Numbered from the stretch's first letter, positions 26,111-35,813 are shown. The stretch: 64,000 nucleotides of DNA from JAKPUX01 sp035353815 (GCA_035353815.1 DAOQAG010000014.1:1-64000); one strand, 5' to 3'. The notes: generated by a model not told the origin, from the sequence alone. Program-made: numbers and translations.

Positions 26111-29100
26111 GTTCCCGGATCGACTCAAAGTACTTGCGGATTAGCTCCAGATAATCGCGGGCGTAGCCCTCCTGCTTGGCCCGCAGCAGGTCCTGCTGGA
26201 GCTGGTCGCGGCTCTGGCCCAGATCCCGAGGCAGGGCCGCCGGAGTGGTGCGCGGGTAATTCTTGCCCGTCTCGGCTTTGCGCTCCTGGCTGTGATCGCG
26301 TTGGCGCATCGACTTTTGATAATCGAGCATGCGCGACAGGATGCGGTTTTGCCGCTCGATCGTCTGCCGGTCAGGGGCGTGCGCCGCGAGGTCTTTTTCC
26401 ACCTGCTCCATCTCGCCGCCGAGATGGTCGAGATCGCCCGGCAGGTCCTGAATTCCGGCCGCCTCGGCAGCGAGCTGTGCAAGGGACTTGCGAATCTGAC
26501 CTTGCTGCTGCGCCAGGCGGCTCATCGCCGCCTGCTGGGCCAGCGAAAGGGATTGTCCCAGGCCGCTGAGGCCCAGGGTTTCGGCGTTGATCCCCCCCTG
26601 CCCGTCGGCGAGATTCTGCATTTGCTGCATCAGGGCGCTCATGCTCATGCCGGAACCGCCCCCCTGCATCATCGATTGCATGGCGGCATCCAGTTGCAGG
26701 ACCGCGTCATTGAGTCCCGCCATGGCCTGCCCCTGCTGGCCTCCCGCCTGGCCCAACTCGCGGCTCTCGAGCCCCTGCAGGGCCTTCTGCATCGCCTGCC
26801 GGGCCTGGCCCAGGGCATTGCCGACCTGCGGTGTGATCGCCATGCTCTCTTTCGAGGCACCATAGAGATCGTCGATGAGTCGGTCAAGGCTGGATGAGAG
26901 CTGCTGCTGCCGCTCGGCCGCCTCCGGCACCCGGGCACTGGTGGCGGGCAGGCCGGTGGCGGTACGCATCAGATCCTCCTGCATTTGCGACAGGGTCAGC
27001 AGACTGCGCGTGCCGCGCTGCATCGCCTGCATCGCCCGCCTCGCCGCGGCGCCGGTGAGGGCATCCTTGGCCTGCTGCAGCTGCTCCTGCGCCTGCTGCA
27101 AGCCGCTTTCGATCTGGCCGGCGCTGGATTGCATTTGCGCCGACTGGCCCTCACGCAGGGCCTGTGCCATCGCCTGCATCTCCTGCTTGACGCCGGCCTG
27201 GTCCAGCGCCGCACGCGCCGCGGCTACCTGCTGCTGCGGCATTTCGGGCTGACCGGACATCGCCTGCTCCATGGCCGCCAGTGACTCCTCCAGCCGGCTG
27301 AGATCTTGCTGCAGCGCCTTTTGTGCCGCTTCGGGAGGATCGCGGCGCTCCTGCGCCGGCTGCTGCCCCTGCCGGGAGATCTCCTCCTGCCGCTGGCGCA
27401 AATCTTCGGTCATGCGGATGGCCTGGTCCAGTTGCTGCTCCATTTTCAGGCGTTGCAGCAGGGCCAGGGTGCGGTCGAGGTTCTTGTTGAGTTCCTCTTC
27501 CGAAAGTTTGTGCGTTTCGAGCGCCTTGCGCAATTCTTCCGGGTCGATTTTCTGCATGGCCTCCGCGACCTTGGCCATGCTCTGCTGCAATTCGGGGGTC
27601 ATGATGTCACGGTAGAGCTCTTGCAGTTCGGTATATTTTTGCAGGGTTTCGCTGGAGAGAAGCTGATTATCCTGAAGGGTACGCACCATCTCCTCGAGCT
27701 GATCGGCGCCCTTTTGCAGCTCCTGCAGCAGCTGTTCCTGTTCCTTCAAGGCCTCGCCGACCTCCTGCTTCTTCTGCCAGGTGAGCTCTTCGGTGCGCTT
27801 TAACTGCTGGGCCAGGTCATCGAGGCGCGACTTGAGTTCCAGGCTCTTCTGGTAATTCTCCTGCAGCGCGGCAATGGTCTGGTCCTGGCTTTTGCTGACC
27901 TCCTCGTACAGCTCGTAGATCGAGGGGAAGCGCGCCCGGTAGAGGGCGGTGCGTGCGGATTTCGGACCGCTGATGCTGTCGTTGTCACGGACCTCGACAA
28001 AGTAGAGCAGTACTTCGTTGGGGAGCAGGGGCGAGGGGGAGAGATCCCAGGTGTAGGAGACCGTGGTGCTGGCCGCTTGCGGCCGCAGGAGCGGCAGAGG
28101 CAGCCGCCGGAAACGGCTGGAATCAATCGCTGCCGTGGTATCGCCGGCCACCTGGAAGGCAAGGGTCATGGCCGAGATCCCGTAATCATCCTGCGCCTGG
28201 ATCAGCAGGGGCAGGGACATATCCTCATGCAGAGTAACCTCGTCCTCCGGCGCGAGAATGCGGACAAAGGGGTACTGATCCGGGAGCGGGCGCAGATGAT
28301 AGAGGATCGGATTATCGCTGCGGAGGCCGCCGGCGTCCTCCAGCTCGGCGAAATAGGTTTCCTCCGCCCGGAGGGAAAAATGGGTGCTGAGGCGGCGGTC
28401 CTTGATCTCCAGGGGCAGCGGGGCGCTGGAGGAGAAGCGCAGCGCGGCGGTGACGACGGGCGTGTTGCTTTCCGCACGCCACTCGATGTGCGAGCCCTTG
28501 AGGGCGCTGACATCGCCGATATTTTCCTCGAGTTCGAAGGCCTCCGCATGGCTGTACGCCGGCGGCGTCACGCGCAGCTGCAGCGAGCGGATCATCGGCA
28601 GATCCGCAATGCGCAGATGGTAGCTCCGGCTCGCTGATTTTTGTTGCCAGATCCGGTACGCCAGGGAGTCGCGGAGCGCCGGGATGAAACAGGTGAAGGT
28701 GTCGCCGCGTCCGCGCGTCATCTCCATGCGTTCGCGCCGGCCGAAGCGGTCGAGCTCCAGCGCGAGATTGCCGCCAAGCAGGCTGCCGGACCAGGCGCGA
28801 ATGGTCACCGGCGCCCCGCGCAATATCGTGGCATCTCCCGGAGAGACCGAAACCTGCAGGAGCGGCAGGGCGGTATTCTCCCGGCCCGGAAAGAGGGTGC
28901 GCTCGAGGCCGGTGGAGATGGTGCGGGGAAAGAGGCCCCAGGCGGCAAGAACGAGGCCTGCCGCGGCGGCGAGGCGGCGGCAGGCCCGGCGCGCCGGGGC
29001 GCGCTCGAGATGCGCCTGCAGATCGATCGCGGCAAAGAGCGTGGCGAGGCTGTCGGTTACCGCCCGGATCAGCTCCGGGGAGAGCGCGGCCCGCGCCGCG

Positions 29101-29450
29101 GGCGCGAGGTCGGCAATCTGCATGGCGTTGGCGAGACGGTCCTGGAGCTGCGGATAGCAGCGGCCGAGGCGCAGGGCGAGGCTGTTGAGCGAGGGCTGGT
29201 CGGGGCGGAAAAATCGCGCCTGCAGCGGCTGGCGCACGTGGCGCCACCAGGACCAGGCCAGAACCAGCAAAAGCGCCAGCAGGAGCAGGAGACGACCCGC
29301 TTTGGGCACCGGGAACAAGGCGTTGCACAGCACCACGGCCGCGCCGGCGAGGAGCAGGTGCAGGGCCCACCGCGCCAGGGCCGCGCGCAGCGCCAGGCTC
29401 TTCTCCGCCCTCCGGAACTCAGCAAGCCCTTTCAAGCCAACCTTCGGCAT
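26094..29450 (-). CDS. DUF4175-like membrane protein with Q/M-rich coiled coil
   Basis: A 1118-residue protein. Two or three N-terminal transmembrane segments (~24-45, 50-70 and ~160-178) are followed by a beta-rich periplasmic part with Ig-like stretches (~190-520, e.g. LQVSVSPGDATILRGAPVTIRAW and VRDNDSISGPKSARTALY). A very long helical region (~530-1080) is dominated by Gln, Met, Glu and Leu (TEELTWQKKQEVGEAL, ALMQQMQNLADGQGG, AMSRLAQQQGQ). This layout matches the DUF4175 family of FCB-group and some proteobacterial genomes. The function is uncharacterised; homologues often neighbour MoxR/VWA ATPase modules, which are not in this window. Confidence 0.75.
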   Translation of the reverse strand: MPKVGLKGLAEFRRAEKSLALRAALARWALHLLLAGAAVVLCNALFPVPKAGRLLLLLALLLVLAWSWWRHVRQPLQARFFRPDQPSLNSLALRLGRCYPQLQDRLANAMQIADLAPAARAALSPELIRAVTDSLATLFAAIDLQAHLERAPARRACRRLAAAAGLVLAAWGLFPRTISTGLERTLFPGRENTALPLLQVSVSPGDATILRGAPVTIRAWSGSLLGGNLALELDRFGRRERMEMTRGRGDTFTCFIPALRDSLAYRIWQQKSASRSYHLRIADLPMIRSLQLRVTPPAYSHAEAFELEENIGDVSALKGSHIEWRAESNTPVVTAALRFSSSAPLPLEIKDRRLSTHFSLRAEETYFAELEDAGGLRSDNPILYHLRPLPDQYPFVRILAPEDEVTLHEDMSLPLLIQAQDDYGISAMTLAFQVAGDTTAAIDSSRFRRLPLPLLRPQAASTTVSYTWDLSPSPLLPNEVLLYFVEVRDNDSISGPKSARTALYRARFPSIYELYEEVSKSQDQTIAALQENYQKSLELKSRLDDLAQQLKRTEELTWQKKQEVGEALKEQEQLLQELQKGADQLEEMVRTLQDNQLLSSETLQKYTELQELYRDIMTPELQQSMAKVAEAMQKIDPEELRKALETHKLSEEELNKNLDRTLALLQRLKMEQQLDQAIRMTEDLRQRQEEISRQGQQPAQERRDPPEAAQKALQQDLSRLEESLAAMEQAMSGQPEMPQQQVAAARAALDQAGVKQEMQAMAQALREGQSAQMQSSAGQIESGLQQAQEQLQQAKDALTGAAARRAMQAMQRGTRSLLTLSQMQEDLMRTATGLPATSARVPEAAERQQQLSSSLDRLIDDLYGASKESMAITPQVGNALGQARQAMQKALQGLESRELGQAGGQQGQAMAGLNDAVLQLDAAMQSMMQGGGSGMSMSALMQQMQNLADGQGGINAETLGLSGLGQSLSLAQQAAMSRLAQQQGQIRKSLAQLAAEAAGIQDLPGDLDHLGGEMEQVEKDLAAHAPDRQTIERQNRILSRMLDYQKSMRQRDHSQERKAETGKNYPRTTPAALPRDLGQSRDQLQQDLLRAKQEGYARDYLELIRKYFESIREHEDNR

Positions 29451-29471
29451 GAATTCTCCACAACCCTCGAT

Positions 29472-30149
29472 TTAATGGGTTAATGCGTAGACGATGATGT
29501 TCATGCCCATCTCCAGAGCCTTCTCCCGCACCTCGGGGGGATCATGGTGGACGTTCTCATCCGCCCAGCCATCGGATATATTGCTGTTGAAACAGTAAAA
29601 AAGAACCATGCGCCCGTCGTGAAACAGGGCGAAGGCCTGGGGCGCACCCCCGTCATGCTCGTGGGTCTTGGGCATCCCCTGCGGAAAGGAGAAGGGCGCC
29701 TGAAAGATGGGATGGGAGAAGGGCAGTTCCACCAGCTCGTGATCGGGAAACACCTTGCGTATCTCGCGCCGGAAGTGGTCGTCCATGCCATAATCGTCAT
29801 CGGCGATGAGGAAGCCGCCGCCGGTCAGATAGGCGCGCAGCCGGGCTGCTTCCGCGCCGGAAAAGGAGATACGCCCGTGGCCGGTCATGAAGAGCACGGG
29901 ATGGGCAAAAAGCTCCTCGTCCATCAGGGAAAGGCGCACTTCCTCTGCAGCGACCGCCAGGGTCGAGTGCGCACCCAAAAAGGCGAGCATATTGGGCAGG
30001 ATCGAGGGATCGTTGTACCAGTCACCGCCACCGCTGTACTTGAGCCGGGCGATGGTAAAATCCGCGACGCCGCCTGCCGCCGGTAACAGCGGCAGGAGCA
30101 TCAGTGCTCCGAGCAGGAGTATCGTGGATCTACGTTTGCTCTTCCTCAT
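29472..30149 (-). CDS. DUF4159 domain protein
   Basis: A 225-residue secreted protein: basic N-terminus and hydrophobic signal (MRKSKRRSTILLLGALMLL), then FTIARLKYSGGGDWYNDPS, LFMTGHGRISFS, GGFLIADDDYG and a C-terminal VHHDPPEVREKALEMGMNI. These are the core motifs of DUF4159, which has a GATase1/ThuA-like fold. The start at 30149 is fixed by GGAGGAACGGG directly upstream; the open frame continues further upstream into surA but is out of frame with it and is not coding. It is the first gene of the envelope cluster after the surA terminator. Confidence 0.85.
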   Translation of the reverse strand: MRKSKRRSTILLLGALMLLPLLPAAGGVADFTIARLKYSGGGDWYNDPSILPNMLAFLGAHSTLAVAAEEVRLSLMDEELFAHPVLFMTGHGRISFSGAEAARLRAYLTGGGFLIADDDYGMDDHFRREIRKVFPDHELVELPFSHPIFQAPFSFPQGMPKTHEHDGGAPQAFALFHDGRMVLFYCFNSNISDGWADENVHHDPPEVREKALEMGMNIIVYALTH

Positions 30150-30163
30150 CCCGTTCCTCCCAA

Positions 30164-30193
30164 GAAAAAAAATCGGCCCAGAGCGGGCCGATT
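30164..30193 (-). terminator. Rho-independent terminator after surA
   Basis: In minus orientation the stem AATCGGCCC pairs with GGGCCGATT around a short loop (30171-30193), followed by a run of eight Ts (30164-30171). It lies 30-50 bp after the surA stop. Downstream of it only the ribosome-binding site separates it from the DUF4159 gene, so expression of that cluster depends on read-through or an internal promoter. Confidence 0.85.
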
Positions 30194-30222
30194 CGCACCA
30201 ACAAAACACTGCTGCGGACCGT

Positions 30223-31551
30223 CTACTGTGAGAGATCATCCTTGATCTCCACATGGACCTCCTCTTTGAGCTGGTCGATCCAGGCATTGAAGGCCCGCTG
30301 CATCTTGTGATCGAGGGCGATCTGATGGATCCGGTCATAATCCTTGGTAAAGTCGAGTTCGCGTGCTGGTTCGCGTCGATCGACGCGCAGGATGTGAAAG
30401 CCATATTGGGTGCGCACCGGATCCGAGTATTCGCCCGGTTTCAGGCCGTTGACGGCGTAGACGAATTCCTTGGCGCGCTCACGCAGCTGATCGATCTCAA
30501 AGGTACCGAGACGGCCCTTATCCGCTTTCGAGGATTCGTCCTGCGAGTAGCGCTGGACCATATCCTCAAAGCTGGCCCCCTCCTTGAGTTTTCGGGCGAT
30601 GGCCTTGATGGTGTCGGCTGCGGCGACCTCATCTTCGCGCAAGGGTTTGGGCGCAATCAGGATATGTCGGGTGTCTATTTTTTCACCCCGGCGTTCGACC
30701 ATCTGGATGATATGGTAGCCAAACTGGGAGTAGATCACGGGACTGGTTTCGCCGGGGGCGAGTTTGAAGGCCGCCTCCTCGAACTCCTGGACGAACTCGC
30801 CGCGCGACATAAAGCCGAGATCGCCGCCGCGGCTGGCGCTGCCGGGATCTTCCGAGTTTTCACGCGCCAGTTCCGCAAAGTCCTCTCCGGCGAGGACGCG
30901 CTGGCGCAGGGCTTCGGCCTTGTCGTAGGCGATTTTGCGCGCCGCCTCTCCCGGCGTGGCCTTGATCAGGATATGGCTGAGATCGATCGTCTCCTTGATC
31001 GGGCCGATGGAATCCTTGTGGGCTTCGTAGTACTGCTCGACCTCGCGGCGGCTGATCTTGATCCCCTGCATCCGGGTCGATTGCACCGTGCGGATGCGCA
31101 TGTTGCGCTCGATCTCCTCGCGGTAATTGCGGCGCACCTTGGTGAGCGAGGCTCCAAAGTATTCCTCCACCTTGTCCTCGCCGCCCAGCTGCTGGATGAC
31201 ATTGGCCATCTGCTGCTGCAAATAGCGCTCCACCTGCGCCTCATCCGCCTTGACCGTATCCTTGTCGGCTTGCACCAGGAGGATCTTTTGATTGATCAGA
31301 TTGTTGAGCGTCTCCTGTTTGAGACGCGCAAACTCGCGCGGGGATTTCGTCGGATCGATCCGCAATTGCATCGCGGTCAAGTAGGCCCCTTGCGCCACCT
31401 CCGACTCGAGGATGACGTCGTCATCCACCACCGCGAGGATGCGATCGAGGATCTGCTGCGCCTGCAGGGGAGAGAGGGCCAGGCCGATCAGGCTCAGGGC
31501 CAGGCCGCACCGGTGCGCCAGCTTTACCAGGATGTCAGGTACAAAATTCAT
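30223..31551 (-). CDS. surA: Periplasmic chaperone/peptidyl-prolyl isomerase SurA
   Basis: A 442-residue protein with signal peptide (~1-32), SurA N-terminal domain beginning ILDRILAVVDDDVILESEV, and two parvulin domains: one with LSHILIKATPGEAARK, SASRGGDLGFMSRGEF and GYHIIQM, the second with TRHILIAPKPL, DKGRLGTFEIDQL and GFHILRVDRRE. It helps outer-membrane beta-barrels fold on their way to BAM. It follows a second parvulin-type lipoprotein gene by 2 bp, so the two are co-translated, and is followed by a strong terminator. Confidence 0.93.
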   Translation of the reverse strand: MNFVPDILVKLAHRCGLALSLIGLALSPLQAQQILDRILAVVDDDVILESEVAQGAYLTAMQLRIDPTKSPREFARLKQETLNNLINQKILLVQADKDTVKADEAQVERYLQQQMANVIQQLGGEDKVEEYFGASLTKVRRNYREEIERNMRIRTVQSTRMQGIKISRREVEQYYEAHKDSIGPIKETIDLSHILIKATPGEAARKIAYDKAEALRQRVLAGEDFAELARENSEDPGSASRGGDLGFMSRGEFVQEFEEAAFKLAPGETSPVIYSQFGYHIIQMVERRGEKIDTRHILIAPKPLREDEVAAADTIKAIARKLKEGASFEDMVQRYSQDESSKADKGRLGTFEIDQLRERAKEFVYAVNGLKPGEYSDPVRTQYGFHILRVDRREPARELDFTKDYDRIHQIALDHKMQRAFNAWIDQLKEEVHVEIKDDLSQ

Positions 31552-31553
31552 TC

Positions 31554-32393
31554 TTATTCTTTCTTTTTGATCGACTCCAGCAGGGTCATGTCCGCATACG
31601 GGACCAGTTCTCCGCTCAGCTGTGTGATCAGTTGTTGATAAGCCTTCTCTTTTTTCTGCGCCAGGACTCGCTCGATCACCTGCGGCCGCACCTCGTCCAG
31701 AGGCTGCATGCTACCTTTCTTCTGCACGCCCTCCAGCCGGATCAGATTGTAGCCAACCTCCGATTTCAGCGGGGCCGAAATCTCGCCCGGGCGCATCGCG
31801 CTCACGGCGCGGCTCAGCAGCGGCGAGAGCGCGCGCAGCGGCACATACCCGAGATCTCCCCCCTGGAAGCGGCTGCCGTCGATCGAATAGCGCCGGACGA
31901 CCTCGGCAAAGGAGGTGCCGTCGTTCAGTTCACGCCGCGCGGTGCCGGCCTCGTCCGCCGTGCGCACCAGGATCAGCAGGGGATGATAGAGATCTTCCTC
32001 CGCCTGAAATTCCTCCTTCTGTTCCTGATAGTAGCGCTCGATCTCGGCATCGCTGGCGGTAATTCCGACGGCGAGCTGCTCCACCAGCGCGGTGGTGATA
32101 TAGTCCCGGGTCATCTCCCTGAGCGCCCGCCGAACCTCGCTCTCTTTGTCGACGCCGCGCCGCAGCGCCTCCTGATAGAGCAGTTCCGATTCGATCCAGT
32201 GCTGGATATAGCGCTCGGCCTGGTCCCGGGCTGCCGGTGCGTCCACGCCCGGCGTGCGCTCGCGCACCTCCTGCAAGGTCAGCACCGTCTTGCCCACGCG
32301 CGCGACGATGCTCTTGTCATCTTTGCCGCGGCAGCTGATTAGGGCCAGGCAGAGGAGGAGGAGAGCGGCCGCGGCACGGAAGCACTTCTTCAT
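31554..32393 (-). CDS. PrsA/SurA-like peptidyl-prolyl isomerase lipoprotein
   Basis: A 279-residue protein with a lipoprotein signal (MKKCFRAAAALLLLCLALISC; lipobox LISC, acylated Cys21). The N-terminal helical SurA-like domain contains VARVGKTVLTLQEV. The C-terminal parvulin domain has YHPLLILVRTADEAG, FQGGDLGYVPLRAL and VGYNLIRLEGVQKK. It is probably a lipid-anchored periplasmic foldase. The stop is 2 bp before surA, giving a two-foldase operon. Confidence 0.88.
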   Translation of the reverse strand: MKKCFRAAAALLLLCLALISCRGKDDKSIVARVGKTVLTLQEVRERTPGVDAPAARDQAERYIQHWIESELLYQEALRRGVDKESEVRRALREMTRDYITTALVEQLAVGITASDAEIERYYQEQKEEFQAEEDLYHPLLILVRTADEAGTARRELNDGTSFAEVVRRYSIDGSRFQGGDLGYVPLRALSPLLSRAVSAMRPGEISAPLKSEVGYNLIRLEGVQKKGSMQPLDEVRPQVIERVLAQKKEKAYQQLITQLSGELVPYADMTLLESIKKKE

Positions 32394-32438
32394 GGAGAGG
32401 TCCGGGAATTAAAAGCTAAATTTAGATAAATATAGCAA

Positions 32439-35400
32439 TTAAATAATACTTTCCAAGAACTTTTTCATCTGTTCGATGGCGCTCACGTGGTGATCGGCCG
32501 TGATTTCGAAGAAGAGGGTGTTCTGGCTCTGGCGCAGCTCGAAGGGATAGCATGCTTTTTCGACCATTTTACCCAGCCAGGGGCGGAATAGTTCCCCCTT
32601 GGGCAGGGCAGTGGCGAAGAATTTGCCGCTGATCTTGCCGTTTTTAACGCCGATCTCCTCGACCCGGGCCTGATGCGCCAGAAGCTTGACCAGGACATAG
32701 TCGAGAAGATGGCGGGCCGGCGCGGGCAGGAGGCCGAAGCGGTCGCGCAACTCCTGCTCGAGCGCCGCAATGGCCGGAGCGGTCTTCGCCTCGATGAGGC
32801 GCTTGTAAATGTCGACGCGATCGGCCGCGGCCGCGACGTAGGTGTTCGGGAGAAAGGCATCTCCCTCCATTTCAATGCGCGATTCCATGGGAAGTTGCGC
32901 TTCGGCAGCGGGCTTGGGGCGCTGCCCGGGCTGGAGTTCCTCGCGCAGTTCCTGGATGGCCTCCTCGATGATCCGGGCATAGAGTTCGTAGCCCAGGGCA
33001 TCGACAAAGCCGCTCTGTTCCGCACCGAAGATATTGCCGGCACCGCGGATCTCGAGGTCGCGCATGGCGATCTTGTAACCCGAGCCGAGATGCGAGCATT
33101 CCTGGATCGTCTGCAGCCGCTTGATCGCGGTGCGCGTCAGTTTGCGCAGCGGCGGAATGAGAAAATAGGCATAGGCCTGATGGTCGGAGCGGCCGACCCG
33201 GCCGCGCAGCTGATACAATTGCGCCAGGCCGAAGCGGTCGGCGCGGTTGACGATCAGGGTATTGGCATTGGGCACATCGATGCCCGACTCGATGATCATG
33301 CTGCAGATGAGGCAATGGACCTGGCCCTCGGCGAAGGCAGTCATCACCTTTTCCAGCGCCGGGGCCTCCATCTGGCCATGCGCCACGGCAAAGTTGATTT
33401 CAGGCAAGAGCTCGGTCAGGAGATGATGGATCCCCGAGATCGTCGCCACGCGATTGTGAATGAAGAAGACCTGCCCCTTGCGCTCCACCTCGCGCAGGAT
33501 GACCTCGCGGATGTGATCGCGTTCAAAGCGGCAGACCTCGGTGACGATGGGGAGCCGGTTGCCAGGCGGCGTGTTGATGAGTGACATGTCGCGCGCACCC
33601 ATTAGTGCCATGTGCAGGGTGCGCGGGATGGGGGTCGCCGAGAGGGTCAGGGTATCGACGTTGGCCTTGAGCAGCTTGAGCCGCTCCTTGTGGAGCACGC
33701 CGAACTTTTGTTCCTCGTCGATGATCAACAGGCCGAGATCGCGGAACTGCACATCCCGGGAGAGGAGGCGATGGGTGCCGATGACGAGATCGATCTCGCC
33801 GCGGCCGACCTGCTGGATGATTTCGGTCAGCTGCCGGGCGCTCTTGAAACGCGAGAGCACGGCGATGCGCACCGGAAAGCGCGCCAGGCGCTCGCTGAAC
33901 GTGGCGAAGTGCTGCTGCGCCAGCACCGTCGTCGGCACCAGCACCGCCACCTGCTTGCCATCCATCAGCGCCTTGAAGGCCGCCCGGACGGCCACCTCGG
34001 TCTTGCCGAATCCGACATCGCCGCAGACTAGGCGGTCCATCGGCGTGCCTTTCTCCATGTCCTCCTTGATCTCGTTGACCGCGTTGAGCTGATCGAGGGT
34101 TTCGTCAAACTTGAATGAGGCCTCAAGCTCCTTCTGCCAGACGGTATCGGGCGGAAAAGCGTGCCCCGGCCTGAGCTTGCGGACCGCATAGAGCTTGATC
34201 AGCTGCCCGGCGACCTCCTTGACCCGCGACTTGGTGCGGGATTTTAATTTATCCCACTCCTTGCCTCCCAGCTTGTTGAGCACCGGGATGTAGCCGTCGC
34301 GAGAGGAGTATTTTTGCACCTGGTCCATTTTTTCCAGCGGGACGTAGAGCATGTCGCCGCCGGCGTATTCGATCTGGATACACTCGCGTACGCGGCCATA
34401 GGCGTCGATCGGCTTGAGGCCGCGAAAGATGCCGACACCATATTCGATATGGACGACATAATCGCCCTCCTGGAGCTTGAGCATCTCGGCAAAGGAGACG
34501 GCGCGGCGTGAGGCCTTGTCTGCCTTGCTGAGACGGATGCGGCCGTACAATTCACGATCGGTGTAGACGTAGAGGTGGTGCTCCGGCCATTGAAACCCTT
34601 CGGAGAGATTGAGGGTGGCGACGTGGATATCCTCCACCTCTTCCCGGGCGACCAGGTCGCGGAGACGCAGGGTCTGGGACTCCGAATCGCAAAGGACCGC
34701 AACCGTCGAATTTGTGCCCGCTTGCGCCGCCGTCCGGCGGTGGGCCTCCACCTCCTGATAAAAGAGCTTGAGATTGCCGGCAAAATGAGCGTTGCGTTGT
34801 GTGGAAAACTCGATCTCCGGCAGGGCCAAACTTGACTTAAATGTATTTATTTCAAATATTTGAAAATTATTAATAACCTCAAGGATGGTATCGCGGCTTG
34901 TGTAAAAGCTTTCGAAGCTGAGGCCCTCCTCCTGGTGCTCCTGGAGATGGGTCTCGAAGCGGACGGAATACTCCTTTTCAAAATCCTCTAACTCATTAGA
35001 TATCAATGTTTTATCAAAAAGAAGTATTGTACTTTCCGCCGCAAGATACCCGGTCAGCAGCGCCGTGAGTGGCAGCTGATCGAAGGGCTGATCGAAGACC
35101 GGGCCGTAGAGTCCCGCCGCGCTGAGGGGAAGCAGGGAGATGGCTTCGACCGGCTGCAGCGAGCGCTGCGTCTCGAGATCAAACTGGCGGATCGATTCGA
35201 TGTGATCGCCCCAGAACTCGAGGCGCACGGGGTGGGTCTCCTCGAAAAGGAACAGGTCGATGAGGCCACCGCGGACCGACATCTCGCCCGGACGCTCGAC
35301 CTGATGTTCGCGCACATAGCCGGCATGGACCAGCTCCTCGATCAGCTGGGCAAAGGAATACTCCTGGCCGGCGTGCAGGGAGAGGGTGGAGCGGGCGACA

Positions 35401-35813
35401 CGCACCGGATCGGCCACCTTCTCGAGCAGGGCTGGCGCGGAGGTGACGACGACGCCCGGGCCGCCCCGCATCAGGGTGCTCAAGGCGTTGAGGCGCTGAC
35501 CGACGACCGGGCCGAGGGGGCCGACCTCATTCCAGAGCTGTTTATCGTGCGGGGAGAAGAGCCCGAGTGCGGGGGCGGGCAGGAGTTCGACGAGATCGTC
35601 GTAGAACTGCCGCGCCTCCTCGGGCCGTGGGAAGAGGCAGAGCAGCGGGCGCGGGCGGCTCTGCTGCAGCGCCTCGACGAGAAAGGCCCGGGCGGCGCCC
35701 AGGCAGCCGTTGAGGACGAGGCTTCCGCCGCCGGCGCTCTCGGCCAGCACCCGCGCGAACGGGGCGCTGCGGCGGAAGGTATCAGCAATGGTTGTGATGA
35801 TGGGAGGAGTCAT
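32439..35813 (-). CDS. mfd: Transcription-repair coupling factor Mfd
   Basis: A 1124-residue superfamily 2 translocase that removes stalled RNA polymerase and recruits UvrA. The order is UvrB-homology N-terminus (LFPRPEEARQFYDDL ... FSPHDKQLW), RNA-polymerase-interacting CarD-like domain (LQEGDYVVHIEYGVGIFRGL), helicase domains with Walker A GDVGFGKTEVAV, DEEQKFGV, LSATPIPRTLHMAL and QLRGRVGRSDHQAYA, and the C-terminal TRCF domain. Two short AT-rich islands (about 34835-34880 and 34985-35035) contrast with the GC-rich remainder. Length is normal. Confidence 0.97.
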   Translation of the reverse strand: MTPPIITTIADTFRRSAPFARVLAESAGGGSLVLNGCLGAARAFLVEALQQSRPRPLLCLFPRPEEARQFYDDLVELLPAPALGLFSPHDKQLWNEVGPLGPVVGQRLNALSTLMRGGPGVVVTSAPALLEKVADPVRVARSTLSLHAGQEYSFAQLIEELVHAGYVREHQVERPGEMSVRGGLIDLFLFEETHPVRLEFWGDHIESIRQFDLETQRSLQPVEAISLLPLSAAGLYGPVFDQPFDQLPLTALLTGYLAAESTILLFDKTLISNELEDFEKEYSVRFETHLQEHQEEGLSFESFYTSRDTILEVINNFQIFEINTFKSSLALPEIEFSTQRNAHFAGNLKLFYQEVEAHRRTAAQAGTNSTVAVLCDSESQTLRLRDLVAREEVEDIHVATLNLSEGFQWPEHHLYVYTDRELYGRIRLSKADKASRRAVSFAEMLKLQEGDYVVHIEYGVGIFRGLKPIDAYGRVRECIQIEYAGGDMLYVPLEKMDQVQKYSSRDGYIPVLNKLGGKEWDKLKSRTKSRVKEVAGQLIKLYAVRKLRPGHAFPPDTVWQKELEASFKFDETLDQLNAVNEIKEDMEKGTPMDRLVCGDVGFGKTEVAVRAAFKALMDGKQVAVLVPTTVLAQQHFATFSERLARFPVRIAVLSRFKSARQLTEIIQQVGRGEIDLVIGTHRLLSRDVQFRDLGLLIIDEEQKFGVLHKERLKLLKANVDTLTLSATPIPRTLHMALMGARDMSLINTPPGNRLPIVTEVCRFERDHIREVILREVERKGQVFFIHNRVATISGIHHLLTELLPEINFAVAHGQMEAPALEKVMTAFAEGQVHCLICSMIIESGIDVPNANTLIVNRADRFGLAQLYQLRGRVGRSDHQAYAYFLIPPLRKLTRTAIKRLQTIQECSHLGSGYKIAMRDLEIRGAGNIFGAEQSGFVDALGYELYARIIEEAIQELREELQPGQRPKPAAEAQLPMESRIEMEGDAFLPNTYVAAAADRVDIYKRLIEAKTAPAIAALEQELRDRFGLLPAPARHLLDYVLVKLLAHQARVEEIGVKNGKISGKFFATALPKGELFRPWLGKMVEKACYPFELRQSQNTLFFEITADHHVSAIEQMKKFLESII

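Noticed and set aside
30150..30404. N-terminal extension of the DUF4159 protein
   Set aside because: It runs through a terminator and the surA 3' end in another frame; the signal peptide and ribosome-binding site mark 30149 as the start.
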